This document shows, in pieces, positions 16,745-26,567 of a stretch of DNA of 64,000 nt (its first letter is position 1; every line of letters begins with the position of its first letter). The notes below the pieces were generated by a model that saw only the letters and a list, made by a program, of their open reading frames with translations, did no database searches and was not told where the DNA came from. Made by a program: the position numbers and the translations under genes. The stretch is from Desulfomicrobium apsheronum (GTDB lineage: Bacteria > Desulfobacterota > Desulfovibrionia > Desulfovibrionales > Desulfomicrobiaceae), in contig NZ_FORX01000010.1 in NCBI RefSeq assembly GCF_900114115.1, forward strand, positions 62,001-126,000. Reading direction: 5' to 3'.

Positions 16745-17929
16745 TCAAACCACCCAACGCTCCGCCGGAAGGCTGAAAAAATCTTCCAAAGGAATGCCAG
16801 GTCCGCCGACCATGAGCGTTTTCGCTTCCGGATATGTGGCCCGAAACCGCTCAAGGCCTTTGGCATCCCCCGACGTGCCGCTCTTAACCTCAATGGCCCA
16901 GATGTCCTTGCCTCGATCGACAACATAATCGACCTCGTATTTTCCGTCACGCCAGTAGGTCACTCCGTACTCCATGGAACCAAGCCCGTTGCACAGGTGC
17001 GCGCCCACGGCGTTTTCGACCAGTCGCCCCCACCATAAGGCGTCTGAGGCGGCTTGCTCGAAACTGCGTAGACCCAAGGCGTTCACAAGGGCGTTATTCC
17101 AGAGCACCAGCTTGGGACTGCTGCCCCGCTTGCGCTGCGTGCCCCGGGAAAAGAGTTCGAGTCCGCTGAGCAGAAAGGCCCCTTCCAGCAGGCGCAGGTA
17201 GTGGGCCAGGGTGGTGGTGTTGCCGGCGTCCTGAAGCTGGCCCAGCATCTTGGTGTAGGAGACGATCTGGGCCGGAAGGGTCGCCGCCAGGGCAAAGAGA
17301 TGGCGCAGCAGCGCCGGCTTGCCGACCCTGGCCATCTGATAGACGTCCCTGGCCAGAACGGTCTCGATGAGGGAATCGACGATATAGCGTTTCCACAAAC
17401 TCTCATCGTGGGCGAAAGCCGCGGCCCCCGGATAGCCCCCGAAAAAAATCCACTGCTCCAGAGTCCAACCGAATGCGTCTCTGCACTCCGCGAAACCCCA
17501 GTGCGGACAGCGGTGCAAGAGAAAACGCCCAGCCAGGCTTTCCGTCAGCCCATCCTGCATGAGCAGGGCCGAGGAGCCCAGAAGCAACACGCGGATGTCC
17601 AGGGCCAAATCCCGGCCATCCCACAGCAGTTTGACGCTTTCGCTCCACCCCGAAACCTTCTGCACCTCGTCAAGCACCAGCAACACGGGGCCATCCGAGG
17701 CCTGCATCAGGGCGCGCCGCCATTGGGTCTCGATCCATGCGCCGTCCAGGGGCATCGGGCTGTCGGCTGTGGCCACGACCGCGGGAAACCCGAGGCTGTC
17801 GGCCAATTGCCGGGCAATCGTGGTCTTGCCGACCTGACGCGGCCCGACCAGGACATGCATGACCGGCGACGGCGATTTCATGATCCGTTGCAGATCGAAA
17901 AAGAGCGCTCGTTGATATGTCATAATCAT
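16745..17929 (-). CDS. AAA ATPase with DUF4143 domain, inserted beside nspC
   Basis: The 394-residue protein has an AAA core: Walker A GPRQVGKTT (about residues 29-37), Walker B VLLVLDEVQKVSGW, and sensor LLLGSSALLM. A C-terminal DUF4143 part follows, with an endonuclease-like YEVDYVVDRGKDIWAIEVKSG (D...E-x-K). Proteins of this type are common, scattered among genomes and of unknown role. The gene is enclosed by two copies of the nspC 3' end and has an AT-rich promoter region with inverted repeats, so it looks like a recent arrival. The start could also be the ATG at 17923. It ends next to the duplicated terminator. Confidence 0.85.
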   Translation of the reverse strand: MIMTYQRALFFDLQRIMKSPSPVMHVLVGPRQVGKTTIARQLADSLGFPAVVATADSPMPLDGAWIETQWRRALMQASDGPVLLVLDEVQKVSGWSESVKLLWDGRDLALDIRVLLLGSSALLMQDGLTESLAGRFLLHRCPHWGFAECRDAFGWTLEQWIFFGGYPGAAAFAHDESLWKRYIVDSLIETVLARDVYQMARVGKPALLRHLFALAATLPAQIVSYTKMLGQLQDAGNTTTLAHYLRLLEGAFLLSGLELFSRGTQRKRGSSPKLVLWNNALVNALGLRSFEQAASDALWWGRLVENAVGAHLCNGLGSMEYGVTYWRDGKYEVDYVVDRGKDIWAIEVKSGTSGDAKGLERFRATYPEAKTLMVGGPGIPLEDFFSLPAERWVV

Positions 17930-17932
17930 CTG

Positions 17933-18023
17933 ATATCCAGATACAAAATAGGAATCAACAATTTTTACTCAATATAATGAGCAAAAATACTCAATCATTG
18001 AGTAAATATAGCTTTCTGGATAT
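17933..18023. promoter_or_regulatory. AT-rich control region with nested inverted repeats before the ATPase gene
   Basis: Outer inverted pair ATATCCAGA (17933-17941) and TCTGGATAT (18015-18023). Inside is TACTCAAT-C-ATTGAGTA at 17988-18004, plus a weaker ACTCAAT/ATGAG pair at 17966-17981. This layout suggests operators for a DNA-binding protein; the regulator is unknown. Confidence 0.45.
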
Positions 18024-18060
18024 ATCTCTTTATATATTAGATATTTAAATCATGAATAAC

Positions 18061-18306
18061 TCATGAAAAAAGCGGAAACCCGAATGATCCGGATTCCCGC
18101 TTTTTGTGTCGGCCCCAAAGGCGTTCAGGCTTTCAGGACAATCTGCCCTTGAAATCCTCGTATCCGAAGCTCCGTACCACCCGCATGGACCCGTCCTCGG
18201 GTTCGAAGGTGGCGATGGAGGGCAACTGGATGCCGTTGAAGGTGTTGGTCTTGACCATGGAGTAGTGGGCCATGTCCGTGAAGACGAGACGGTCGCCCGG
18301 TTCCAG
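18061..18306. repeat. Direct repeat, copy B (native 3' end of nspC)
   Basis: The matching partner of 16479-16725. This copy continues into the intact nspC gene, so it is the original or restored target. Confidence 0.95.
18064..18105 (-). terminator. Rho-independent terminator of the polyamine operon
   Basis: Stem of about 11 bp with two G-T pairs around GATCATT, followed on the minus strand by CTTTTTTC. It lies 28 bp after the nspC stop. Confidence 0.8.
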
Positions 18307-19301
18307 GGGTTTGTCGAAGGAGTACTCGCCGGCCACATCGCCTGCCAGGCAGGACTGTCCGCCAAGACGGTAGGTGTGAGCCTTCTCGCCCGGCAGCCCG
18401 GAGTCCACGATATGCGGGCGATAGGGCATCTCCAGCACGTCGGGCATGTGCGCCGGGACAGAGGTGTCCAGAATGGCGATGGGCATGTCGGCCTGGGTCA
18501 CGTCCAGGACCGTCGAGACCAGATAGCCCGTGTTCAGGGCCACGGCCTCTCCAGGTTCCAGATAGACCTGCACTCCGTGACGCTGCTTGAACTCGCTGAC
18601 GAGCCGGCACAGGAGGTCCACGTCGTAGTCGGGGCGGGTGATGTGATGTCCGCCACCGAAGTTGACGTACTGCATGCGCCCGAAGAATTCGCCGAAGCTC
18701 TTCTCCGCCGCCGCGATGGTCCTCTCCAGGCAGTCCGAGTTCTGCTCGCACAGGTTGTGCCAGTGCAGGCCCGTGACGCCGTCCAGCAGGTCGGGGCGGA
18801 AGTCTGCCCGTCGCACGCCGAGCCTGGAACCCGGCGAACATGGATCATAGATGGGCACTGCCCCTTCGGAATGCTCCGGGTTGATGCGCACGCCAAGCTC
18901 GATCTCGCGCCCCAGGCGCGCCGCCTCGGTTGCGATCAGTTCCCGGAATTTTTCCAGCTGGACAAAGGAATTGAAGACGATGTGATCGGCCGTGGTGCAC
19001 AGGTCGAAGATGTCTGCCTGGGAATATCCGGCCGCAAAGGCATGCACCTCGCGCTTGAACTCTTCCCGCCCGAGCCTGGCTTCATGCGGCGAACTGGCGC
19101 AGACTCCGTTGAGCACCTGACGCAGCACCGGAAACAGGCTCCACATGGCAAAACCCTTGAGCGCCAGCAGAATCTTGCATCCGGTGCGTTCCTTGACCTG
19201 CGCCAGTACATCCAGATTGCGACGGATGAGCCCCAGGTCGACCACGAAAGAAGGCGTGGCGACCTGGCGGGGATCAAACCGGTACGAAGTGCGTCCGTCC
19301 A

Positions 19302-19302
<1 letters not shown>
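18133..19302 (-). CDS. nspC: Carboxynorspermidine/carboxyspermidine decarboxylase
   Basis: This fold-III PLP enzyme decarboxylates carboxyspermidine (or carboxynorspermidine) to the triamine. It has 389 residues. The PLP lysine is in LLALKGFAMWS (about residue 49), the phosphate-binding glycines are in YVNFGGGHHIT, and the late active-site pattern CLAGDVAG supplies the partner subunit's Cys and Asp. It lies directly after the synthase gene, with the ATG touching the previous stop (TGATG); a GTG one codon upstream is an alternative. With an arginine decarboxylase in the operon, the likely product is spermidine, but norspermidine cannot be excluded. Confidence 0.93.
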
Positions 19303-20492
<1,190 letters not shown>

Positions 20493-20526
20493 GGCGATCC
20501 TCCTTTCAGCTAAGGAATGTTTCAGA

Positions 20527-22494
20527 TTACAACCCGCTCGACAACCCGCCGTTGCAGGCCTCGGGATTTTCGCAATCCCGCCCCACGTTCAAATAGGTGT
20601 ACCCGCGCATGCCCCGTTCGTAGGCGCGCATGATCATGAAGCGCTCCTGGGGGCTGATCTTGCCCGTGCGCACCCCCTGCTCCGCCACCTTGCGAAAATT
20701 CTCCAGAACCTGCTTGGGTTCGAATTCCACATAGGAAAGCACGTCGGCAACACTGTCGCCCTCAAGCTCGCGGATGAAATCGTAGGTGCCGTCTTCATTG
20801 ATGCGCACGCTGACCACGTTGGTGTCGCCGAAGAGATTGTGCAGGTCGCCCAGGGTCTCCTGATAGGCACCAACCAGAAACGCGCCCAGATAATAAGGCT
20901 CGCAAGACTTGACCGAATGCAGTTCCAGCACGCGCTTGACGCCGTGGATGTCGATGAAGCTGTCCAGCTTGCCGTCGCTGTCGCAGGTGATGTCGGCCAG
21001 GATGGCCTGCTCTTCGGGACATTCGTCGAGCCGATGCACGGGCATGATCGGAAAGAGATGCCCGATGGCCCAGGCGTCGGGCAGGGACTGGAACACGCTC
21101 ATGTTGCAGTAATAGATGCTGGCCAGGGCCAAATCCACGTCCTTCAGGGCGGAAGGCGGATTCTTCATCTCAGGCAGTTTCTCGGCGATGTTGCGGATCA
21201 CGGCCCAGAAGATAGTGTCGCTCATGGCGCGCTGACGCAGGCTGCACTGGCCCAGGCGGAAGAGCTGACGCATCTGGTCGCGGTAATAGATGGCGTCGTT
21301 GTAGCATTCCTGAAGATTCTTGAGCGACAGGGAGTTGTACACTTCCAGCAGGTTGTGGACGGCCTCGGGGTCATCCTCGTCCAGGGCCTGGGGCACGGTG
21401 CGGTCTTCCAGGCGGCTGACGTCCAGCACATTGAACAGCAGCACCGAATAGTAGGCCACCGTGGCCCGGCCGGATTCGGTGATGATGTGCGGATGCGGCA
21501 GATCGTGCTCGTCCATCGTGGCCATGACCGACTCGACGATGTCCGTGCAGTATTCTTCCAGGGAGTAGTTGCGGCTGCTGGCGTAATTGGTGTGGGAGCC
21601 ATCGTAGTCCACGGCCAAGCCGCCGCCCAGGTCCAGATAGCCCATGGCACAGCCTTCCTTGACCAGTTCCGCGTACATGCGCGTGGCTTCGTGCACGGCG
21701 GTTCGGATGTCGCGGATGTTGGGAATCTGCGAACCGAGATGAAAATGCAGGAGCTGCACGCAATCGAGCATGGACTGACCGCGCAGCAGGTCGAGCACGT
21801 CCACGACCTCGGCCGTGGACAGGCCGAAGATGGACAGGTCGCCGGCCGACTCTGCCCAGTGGCCGCCCGCCTGGGTGGAGACCTTGATGCGCACGCCGAT
21901 GCGCGGCTTGATGCCGAGCGCCTTGGCCCGGTCCATGATAAGCGGCAGTTCGCTCGGCATTTCAAGAACCAGAAAGCACAGAAAACCCATCTTGCAGGCG
22001 TAGAGGGCCAAGTCGATGTAATCCCGGTCCTTGTAGCCGTTGCAGACCAGACATGCCTTGGGATTTTTCAGGAAGGACAGGGCTGCGATCAGCTCGGCCT
22101 TGCTGCCGACCTCGTAGCCGTGGTTGTAGCGATTGCCGACCTTGGCGATCTCTTCGAGAACCTGCTGCTGCTGATTGACCTTGACCGGGTACACGCCGCG
22201 AAATTCACCGTTGTATTCCAGGGTCTTGATGGCCGAGGCAAAAGAGTCGTGAAGCAGGGAAATCTGCGCATCGAGCAGATTCTCGATCCGAAGCAGCACC
22301 GGCAGTCCCAGCCCTCGTTCCTGCAGGCCGCTTATGATGGAAGGAATGGGCACGCAGACACCCTTGCCCGGAAAGGGCGTGATGCCAAGCTTGCCGTCGG
22401 GGGTGATCTTGAAATATCCCCCGCCCCAGTTGTCCACGCCGTAGAGTTCCACCGAACGTTCCACGGTCCATTTTTCGAGATTCCGAGATCGCAT
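20527..22494 (-). CDS. speA: Biosynthetic arginine decarboxylase
   Basis: This fold-III PLP enzyme makes agmatine from arginine. It has 655 residues, the usual length for the family. Visible landmarks: VYPVKVNQQQQVLEEI with the PLP lysine (about residue 100), HFHLGSQIPNIRDI, LDLGGGLAVDYDGS, and the C-terminal DITCDSDGKLD active-site segment. The ATG at 22494 follows GGAGGG; the frame can be read from TTG one codon earlier. It is the first gene of the polyamine operon. No agmatinase or agmatine deiminase gene is in the window, so the route to putrescine lies elsewhere. Confidence 0.95.
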   Translation of the reverse strand: MRSRNLEKWTVERSVELYGVDNWGGGYFKITPDGKLGITPFPGKGVCVPIPSIISGLQERGLGLPVLLRIENLLDAQISLLHDSFASAIKTLEYNGEFRGVYPVKVNQQQQVLEEIAKVGNRYNHGYEVGSKAELIAALSFLKNPKACLVCNGYKDRDYIDLALYACKMGFLCFLVLEMPSELPLIMDRAKALGIKPRIGVRIKVSTQAGGHWAESAGDLSIFGLSTAEVVDVLDLLRGQSMLDCVQLLHFHLGSQIPNIRDIRTAVHEATRMYAELVKEGCAMGYLDLGGGLAVDYDGSHTNYASSRNYSLEEYCTDIVESVMATMDEHDLPHPHIITESGRATVAYYSVLLFNVLDVSRLEDRTVPQALDEDDPEAVHNLLEVYNSLSLKNLQECYNDAIYYRDQMRQLFRLGQCSLRQRAMSDTIFWAVIRNIAEKLPEMKNPPSALKDVDLALASIYYCNMSVFQSLPDAWAIGHLFPIMPVHRLDECPEEQAILADITCDSDGKLDSFIDIHGVKRVLELHSVKSCEPYYLGAFLVGAYQETLGDLHNLFGDTNVVSVRINEDGTYDFIRELEGDSVADVLSYVEFEPKQVLENFRKVAEQGVRTGKISPQERFMIMRAYERGMRGYTYLNVGRDCENPEACNGGLSSGL

Positions 22495-22710
22495 CAAAAC
22501 CCTCCACCGTCTTACCTGAATGATACAGGCCCAGGTACAATCCGGGCCAGCGCACCCCCTCTAAACAGCGGGGGGGCAGGCCGTCAATAAATCTTGTGCC
22601 CCGTCGGCACACCGCGACTTTTCGACCTCTCAACCGACTCAATTTCTGCTTTGCCTTGCGCCACGCCTTGGGCTATCTGCCTTTTGCGCCTTCACCCGCA
22701 GGAGAACACA

Positions 22711-23271
22711 ATGCCTTTCGTTGAAATTATGGCCGTGGCCATCGCCTTGGCCATGGATGCCTTTGCCGTTGCCATCGCTTCGGGCGTGGCGCTCAAGGTC
22801 GTGACCAGGCGGCACACCTTTCGTCTGGCCTGGCATTTCGGACTGTTCCAGGCCGTCATGCCCATCATCGGCTGGTTTGGCGGCTATGCCGTACGCGAAT
22901 ATTTTCTGCGCTTTGGTCACTGGATCGCCTTCGCCCTGCTCCTCTATATCGGAGGGCACATGCTCTGGGAAGGGCTGCACAAGGACGAAGACAATGTCTG
23001 CCAGGACCCCACCGTAGGCACAAAGCTGATCATGCTTTCCGTGGCCACAAGCATCGACGCCTTGGCCGTCGGCTTCACCCTGGCCATGCTGGGCCTGTCC
23101 ATCTGGGTCCCGGCGGCGATCATCGGCGTGGTGGCCCTGCTCTTCACTGCCGCAGGCCTGCATCTGGGCAAATATCTCGGCTGCGAGACCCGCCTCGGCC
23201 AGTATGCGGAAGTGCTCGGCGGCGGCGTGCTGCTTGCCATCGGCTGCAAGATCCTGTGGCAGGCGCTCTGA
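22711..23271 (+). CDS. mntP: Manganese efflux pump MntP
   Basis: A 186-residue membrane protein with six helices in two DUF204 repeats. It shows the conserved acidic membrane motifs AIALAMDAFAVAIASG (first repeat) and SVATSIDALAVGFTLAM (second repeat). MntP exports Mn2+. The ATG at 22711 follows GCAGGAGAACACA; the frame extends back to 22594 without a ribosome binding site. I looked for a yybP-ykoY manganese riboswitch in the 200 bp upstream and did not recognise one. Confidence 0.92.
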   Translation: MPFVEIMAVAIALAMDAFAVAIASGVALKVVTRRHTFRLAWHFGLFQAVMPIIGWFGGYAVREYFLRFGHWIAFALLLYIGGHMLWEGLHKDEDNVCQDPTVGTKLIMLSVATSIDALAVGFTLAMLGLSIWVPAAIIGVVALLFTAAGLHLGKYLGCETRLGQYAEVLGGGVLLAIGCKILWQAL

Positions 23272-23276
23272 GACTG

Positions 23277-23939
23277 TCAGGCCATGCACGCATGTTTTTC
23301 AGTATACAATTTGTGAATTTTCTTCCCAACATCAAAAGGGAGTCGCATGGATACCGGAAACAGCTTGGCGTGAAAAATCCGCAACCCAGACTCATCATCG
23401 CTCGCCACTTCCTGCATTCTCAAAAATGACTTGCACTGCTTGATTCCCTCTTCAGACGTGGCGCGGCCACATGCGTCAGATATAAAAATATCATCCTCTG
23501 TAAGATCTACAACAAATTCGAAAAAACATGCGAATATATTTTTATAAATCAAGAAATTTGATTTATACTCAGGTGCGACAACGACAGAATTTATATACAA
23601 ATAATACATATTGGATTTTTCATAGCAATCAATATCATCAGGAGTTATTTTTGTTTCATCAAAATCAATCCTGAGAGCATCCATGAAAGTTCTTTCTTTC
23701 AGAGGAAACAGTCCTATATATGCGATTATCTTATTCGACTCTATTTCTTTTGCAACGCAATAAATTTTATTATTTTTATCGTTCCAGCTTTGAATTCTAG
23801 ACAACGGAACAAGATGCTCTTCTTCGTAGACAATGCGATCAAGCTCCACAAGTTGCCTTATATCATCTTGAGAAGCTCCACAATAAAAAACAATATGTTT
23901 GTTATCAAAACACAAATTAAACAATCTGTTTTTTTGCAT
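23277..23939 (-). CDS. Hypothetical GNAT-like protein, AT-rich
   Basis: A 220-residue soluble protein whose codon use is strikingly AT-rich compared with all neighbours. The segment YYLYINSVVVAPEYKSNFLIYKNIF resembles the strand-helix core of N-acetyltransferases, but the acetyl-CoA loop (Q/R-x-x-G-x-G/A) is not clear. A good ribosome binding site, GCGGAGGGTGTTGTC, precedes the ATG. The composition and the AT-rich flank to 24180 suggest acquisition by transfer. The function is unknown and GNAT is a tentative fold call. Confidence 0.55.
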   Translation of the reverse strand: MQKNRLFNLCFDNKHIVFYCGASQDDIRQLVELDRIVYEEEHLVPLSRIQSWNDKNNKIYCVAKEIESNKIIAYIGLFPLKERTFMDALRIDFDETKITPDDIDCYEKSNMYYLYINSVVVAPEYKSNFLIYKNIFACFFEFVVDLTEDDIFISDACGRATSEEGIKQCKSFLRMQEVASDDESGLRIFHAKLFPVSMRLPFDVGKKIHKLYTEKHACMA

Positions 23940-24184
23940 GACAACACCCTCCGCAAAATTTATTAATTACGATTCAAAAAAGTTATTAAATTTTATAAAA
24001 AAATTTTAAATCGCTATTTATTTAAAAAATATTCATATCTTCAAAACAGAATTACTTTAACCTTCTCTCGATACACCACATCAATCTACTTGAATTCACC
24101 AATCCGTACATTTTGCGCTCTGTATGCTCGTATTTCTACTCATCAAAAACCTGAAATGTAATATGTAGCGCTACCAAAATATGA
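23940..24184. other. AT-rich intergenic region
   Basis: No gene is seen. A perfect 10-bp palindrome GTAGCGCTAC lies at 24165-24174. The composition matches the neighbouring AT-rich gene up to about 24180 and then changes abruptly. Confidence 0.45.
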
Positions 24185-24220
24185 ACACCCATAATACGTA
24201 CCGGTACGTATTATGGGTGT
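24185..24220. promoter_or_regulatory. 36-bp perfect palindrome upstream of the aldehyde oxidoreductase
   Basis: Left half ACACCCATAATACGTACC, right half GGTACGTATTATGGGTGT, with no spacer and no mismatch. It lies 130 bp before the start codon and contains a CATAAT that could be a -10 box. It is probably an operator or a cruciform-forming site. Confidence 0.6.
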
Positions 24221-24247
24221 CTCGAATCTGCCTCGGGCCGTGCTCGT

Positions 24248-24346
24248 CACGGGGTTTGAAAGCAACCTGTGAACGCTTCCGCGCATCTAGGCAAAGCGTC
24301 CCGTCCGGGGTATGGAGAAGCCACACCCCAACCCTTGCCAAGGAGG
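24248..24346 (+). promoter_or_regulatory. Structured 5' leader of the aldehyde oxidoreductase mRNA (riboswitch-like)
   Basis: Four consecutive hairpins can be drawn. H1 (24248-24271) is a CAC/GTG base, then GGTT/AACC. H2 (24273-24299) is ACGCTT/AAGCGT. H3 (24307-24329) is GGGGTATGG/CCACACCCC with one mismatch. H4 (24333-24343) is CCTT-GCC-AAGG, whose 3' arm overlaps the ribosome binding site AAGGAGG. A molybdenum/tungsten-cofactor riboswitch would make sense, but I cannot match the known Moco consensus. Confidence 0.4.
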
Positions 24347-24350
24347 ACTC

Positions 24351-26294
24351 ATGCACGGCTGGACCGGACGCATCCTGGACATCGACCTTTCGACGATGAC
24401 GGTTCGGACAGGGGAACTGTCCCGCGAACTGGCCATCGCCTTTCTGGGAGGTCGGGGCCTGAACTCCAAAGCGCTTTTTGACCGCGTCTCTCCCGGCACG
24501 GATCCCCTGAGCCCCGAAAACGTCTACTGCATCGCCCCGGGCCCCCTGTCCGGGACAATTCTGGGCATGACCAGCCGCATGGAAGTCTCCACCCTCTCGC
24601 CCTATTCGGGCATCCTCGGCGACGGCAACGCCGGCGAACGCTTCGCCACGGTGATGAAACGCGCCCGGGCCGACCAGATCATCATCACCGGCCGCGCGCC
24701 CAAACCCTGCTACCTGCTGGTCACGCCGGAAAACGCCGAGCTGCACGATGCCTCGCACCTGTGGGGCAAAGGCGCCTGGGAAACGACCGATCTGCTGCTG
24801 GCCCGGCACGGCCAAAAGGCTTCCGTGGCCTGCATCGGCCAGGCGGGCGAAAACCTGGTCCGCTTCGCCTCGACCATCGTCGACAAGTACGCCTCGGCCG
24901 CGCGTGGCAGCGGTGCGGTACTCGGCTCAAAGAACCTCAAGGCCGTGGTGGTCGTCGGCAACCATACGGTGAGCCTGGCCGACCCCGAGACCTTCAGAGA
25001 ACTGGCCGCCCTTGACCGCGAATTCTTCGCCAGGGACGAATTTCAGCGGAACGTGGCCGCCAAGTACGGCTCCCATCACGGCATGAGCGACTGGCGCCCC
25101 GGCTTCCGCAATTACACCAAATACCTGGAACCGGGTGAAGTGCCGCCGCAACTTCGCCCCGAAGCCTGGAAAAAATACGAGATCGGCCGCACGGGCTGCG
25201 GGAACTGCTCCGTGCGCTGCAAAAACGTGTACGAGATCCCGGACGGCCCGCGCAAAGGCGAACACGGCGAGGCGCTTGAATACGAGTCCATCTTCTGCAT
25301 GGGCACCAACTGCGGAGTCTGTGACCCGGTGGCCATCATGGAGATGAGCAATCTTGGCGACATCTACGGCCTCGACGTCATTCCTCTTGGCAACACCATC
25401 GCCCTGGCCAAAGACCTCTTCGCGCGCGGCATCCTGACCCGTGAGCAGACCGGTGGCCTCGACCTGTCCTGGGAGAACGCCGCTGACCAGATCGAGCTGG
25501 TGCATCTGACGGCCTTGCGCGAGGGCTTCGGCAACATCCTGGCCGAAGGCATGCTCTCCATGGGCAAGATTCTCGGCCCCGAGGCCATGCAGTACTGCTA
25601 CCACGTCAAGGGCCTGAGCCGAGGTCCCTACCCGGCCGGACTCTTCGCCCTGGCCCACGCCACCTCGACACGCGGCGCCGACCATCTGCGCGGACGCAGC
25701 TGGGCCTACGGCGAAAACGACCCCGACCTCTACCCCTGGCTTCAGGCTTCCGGAACCATGCATGCGGACATGGACGATCCGGTGCAGGCTGTCATTCTCT
25801 CGGAGCGGGTCTGCACCCTGGCCGACTCCGTGGGACGCTGCAAGGGTGCGGTCAATTCCTGGGCCAACGCCCTGCCCCTGGCCTTCAAGCATCCCCTCTT
25901 CGAGGGACTGGCCCGTCTGCTGAGCGCGGCCACCGGCGAGACCTTTTCCGAAAAAAGCCTCGTTGACGCCGCAGACCGTATCTACACGCTGGAAAAAGCC
26001 TTCAACGCCCGCCGGGGCATCACCAGCGCCCACGACTCCATCCCCCTGAACCCGGACCACCATGGCCCGGAAGAAATGGAAAAGGAGCGGGCCAGGCACC
26101 GGGACCTTCTCCGCCGCTACTACGCCCTGCAAGGGCAGGACACGCAAACCGGCATCCCCACGCGGGAACGCATGGAAGAACTGGGTCTTGGCAGTGAAGG
26201 ATCACGCCTGCACGACGAGGGCCCCTACCCCGAATGGACCGGGCCGCCTCCTTGGCCCCTTCACGCCTATCCCCACGGAGGCCAGCGGGCCTGA
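24351..26294 (+). CDS. Aldehyde:ferredoxin oxidoreductase (tungsten-type)
   Basis: The 647-residue enzyme oxidises aldehydes to acids with ferredoxin, using a tungsten bis-pterin cofactor and a [4Fe-4S] cluster. Cluster ligands are seen in GCGNCSVRC (C-x2-C-x3-C, about residues 284-291), with the fourth Cys likely in SVGRCKGAVNSW. The N-terminal AOR motif GWTGRILDIDLS and the FLGGRGLNSKALFD segment are typical. The ATG at 24351 follows AAGGAGGACTC; the frame extends back to 24312 but not convincingly. It is monocistronic behind a palindrome and a structured leader. A WtpABC tungstate importer encoded at 58.6-61.4 kb could supply the metal. Confidence 0.93.
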   Translation: MHGWTGRILDIDLSTMTVRTGELSRELAIAFLGGRGLNSKALFDRVSPGTDPLSPENVYCIAPGPLSGTILGMTSRMEVSTLSPYSGILGDGNAGERFATVMKRARADQIIITGRAPKPCYLLVTPENAELHDASHLWGKGAWETTDLLLARHGQKASVACIGQAGENLVRFASTIVDKYASAARGSGAVLGSKNLKAVVVVGNHTVSLADPETFRELAALDREFFARDEFQRNVAAKYGSHHGMSDWRPGFRNYTKYLEPGEVPPQLRPEAWKKYEIGRTGCGNCSVRCKNVYEIPDGPRKGEHGEALEYESIFCMGTNCGVCDPVAIMEMSNLGDIYGLDVIPLGNTIALAKDLFARGILTREQTGGLDLSWENAADQIELVHLTALREGFGNILAEGMLSMGKILGPEAMQYCYHVKGLSRGPYPAGLFALAHATSTRGADHLRGRSWAYGENDPDLYPWLQASGTMHADMDDPVQAVILSERVCTLADSVGRCKGAVNSWANALPLAFKHPLFEGLARLLSAATGETFSEKSLVDAADRIYTLEKAFNARRGITSAHDSIPLNPDHHGPEEMEKERARHRDLLRRYYALQGQDTQTGIPTRERMEELGLGSEGSRLHDEGPYPEWTGPPPWPLHAYPHGGQRA

Positions 26295-26567
26295 TCGGCA
26301 CTCAACTCGGATCTTCAACAACACGAAACACTTGACGGCCTTGAGTAGCAAAGGCAGACATTGTCATACGACGCATTTGTCCGGACGGCCCGGCGCAGCC
26401 TGGGTGTCAGACAAACCAAGCCCTGATGCCCGGGCCCCCGAAAACCTGGCCATCCTCCTGCAAAGAGGCTCGGGAACGGCCGCATTTATTGCTTCCGGGG
26501 CAAATCTCGTACTAGAGACCACCATGGCCGAGTCATGCGGCTTGTATCTTCATCCCCGGAATGGTTC
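26295..26567. other. Intergenic region before the signalling operon
   Basis: About 270 bp with no supported gene. A longer start for the sensor kinase exists at 26535. No clear terminator for the oxidoreductase is seen. Confidence 0.4.

Noticed and set aside
22500-22710. A yybP-ykoY manganese riboswitch before mntP
   Set aside because: The expected conserved loops were not seen in the 200 bp upstream.
24221-24350. Assignment of the oxidoreductase leader to the known Moco riboswitch
   Set aside because: Hairpins are present, but I could not match the conserved Moco core, so only a structured leader is reported.
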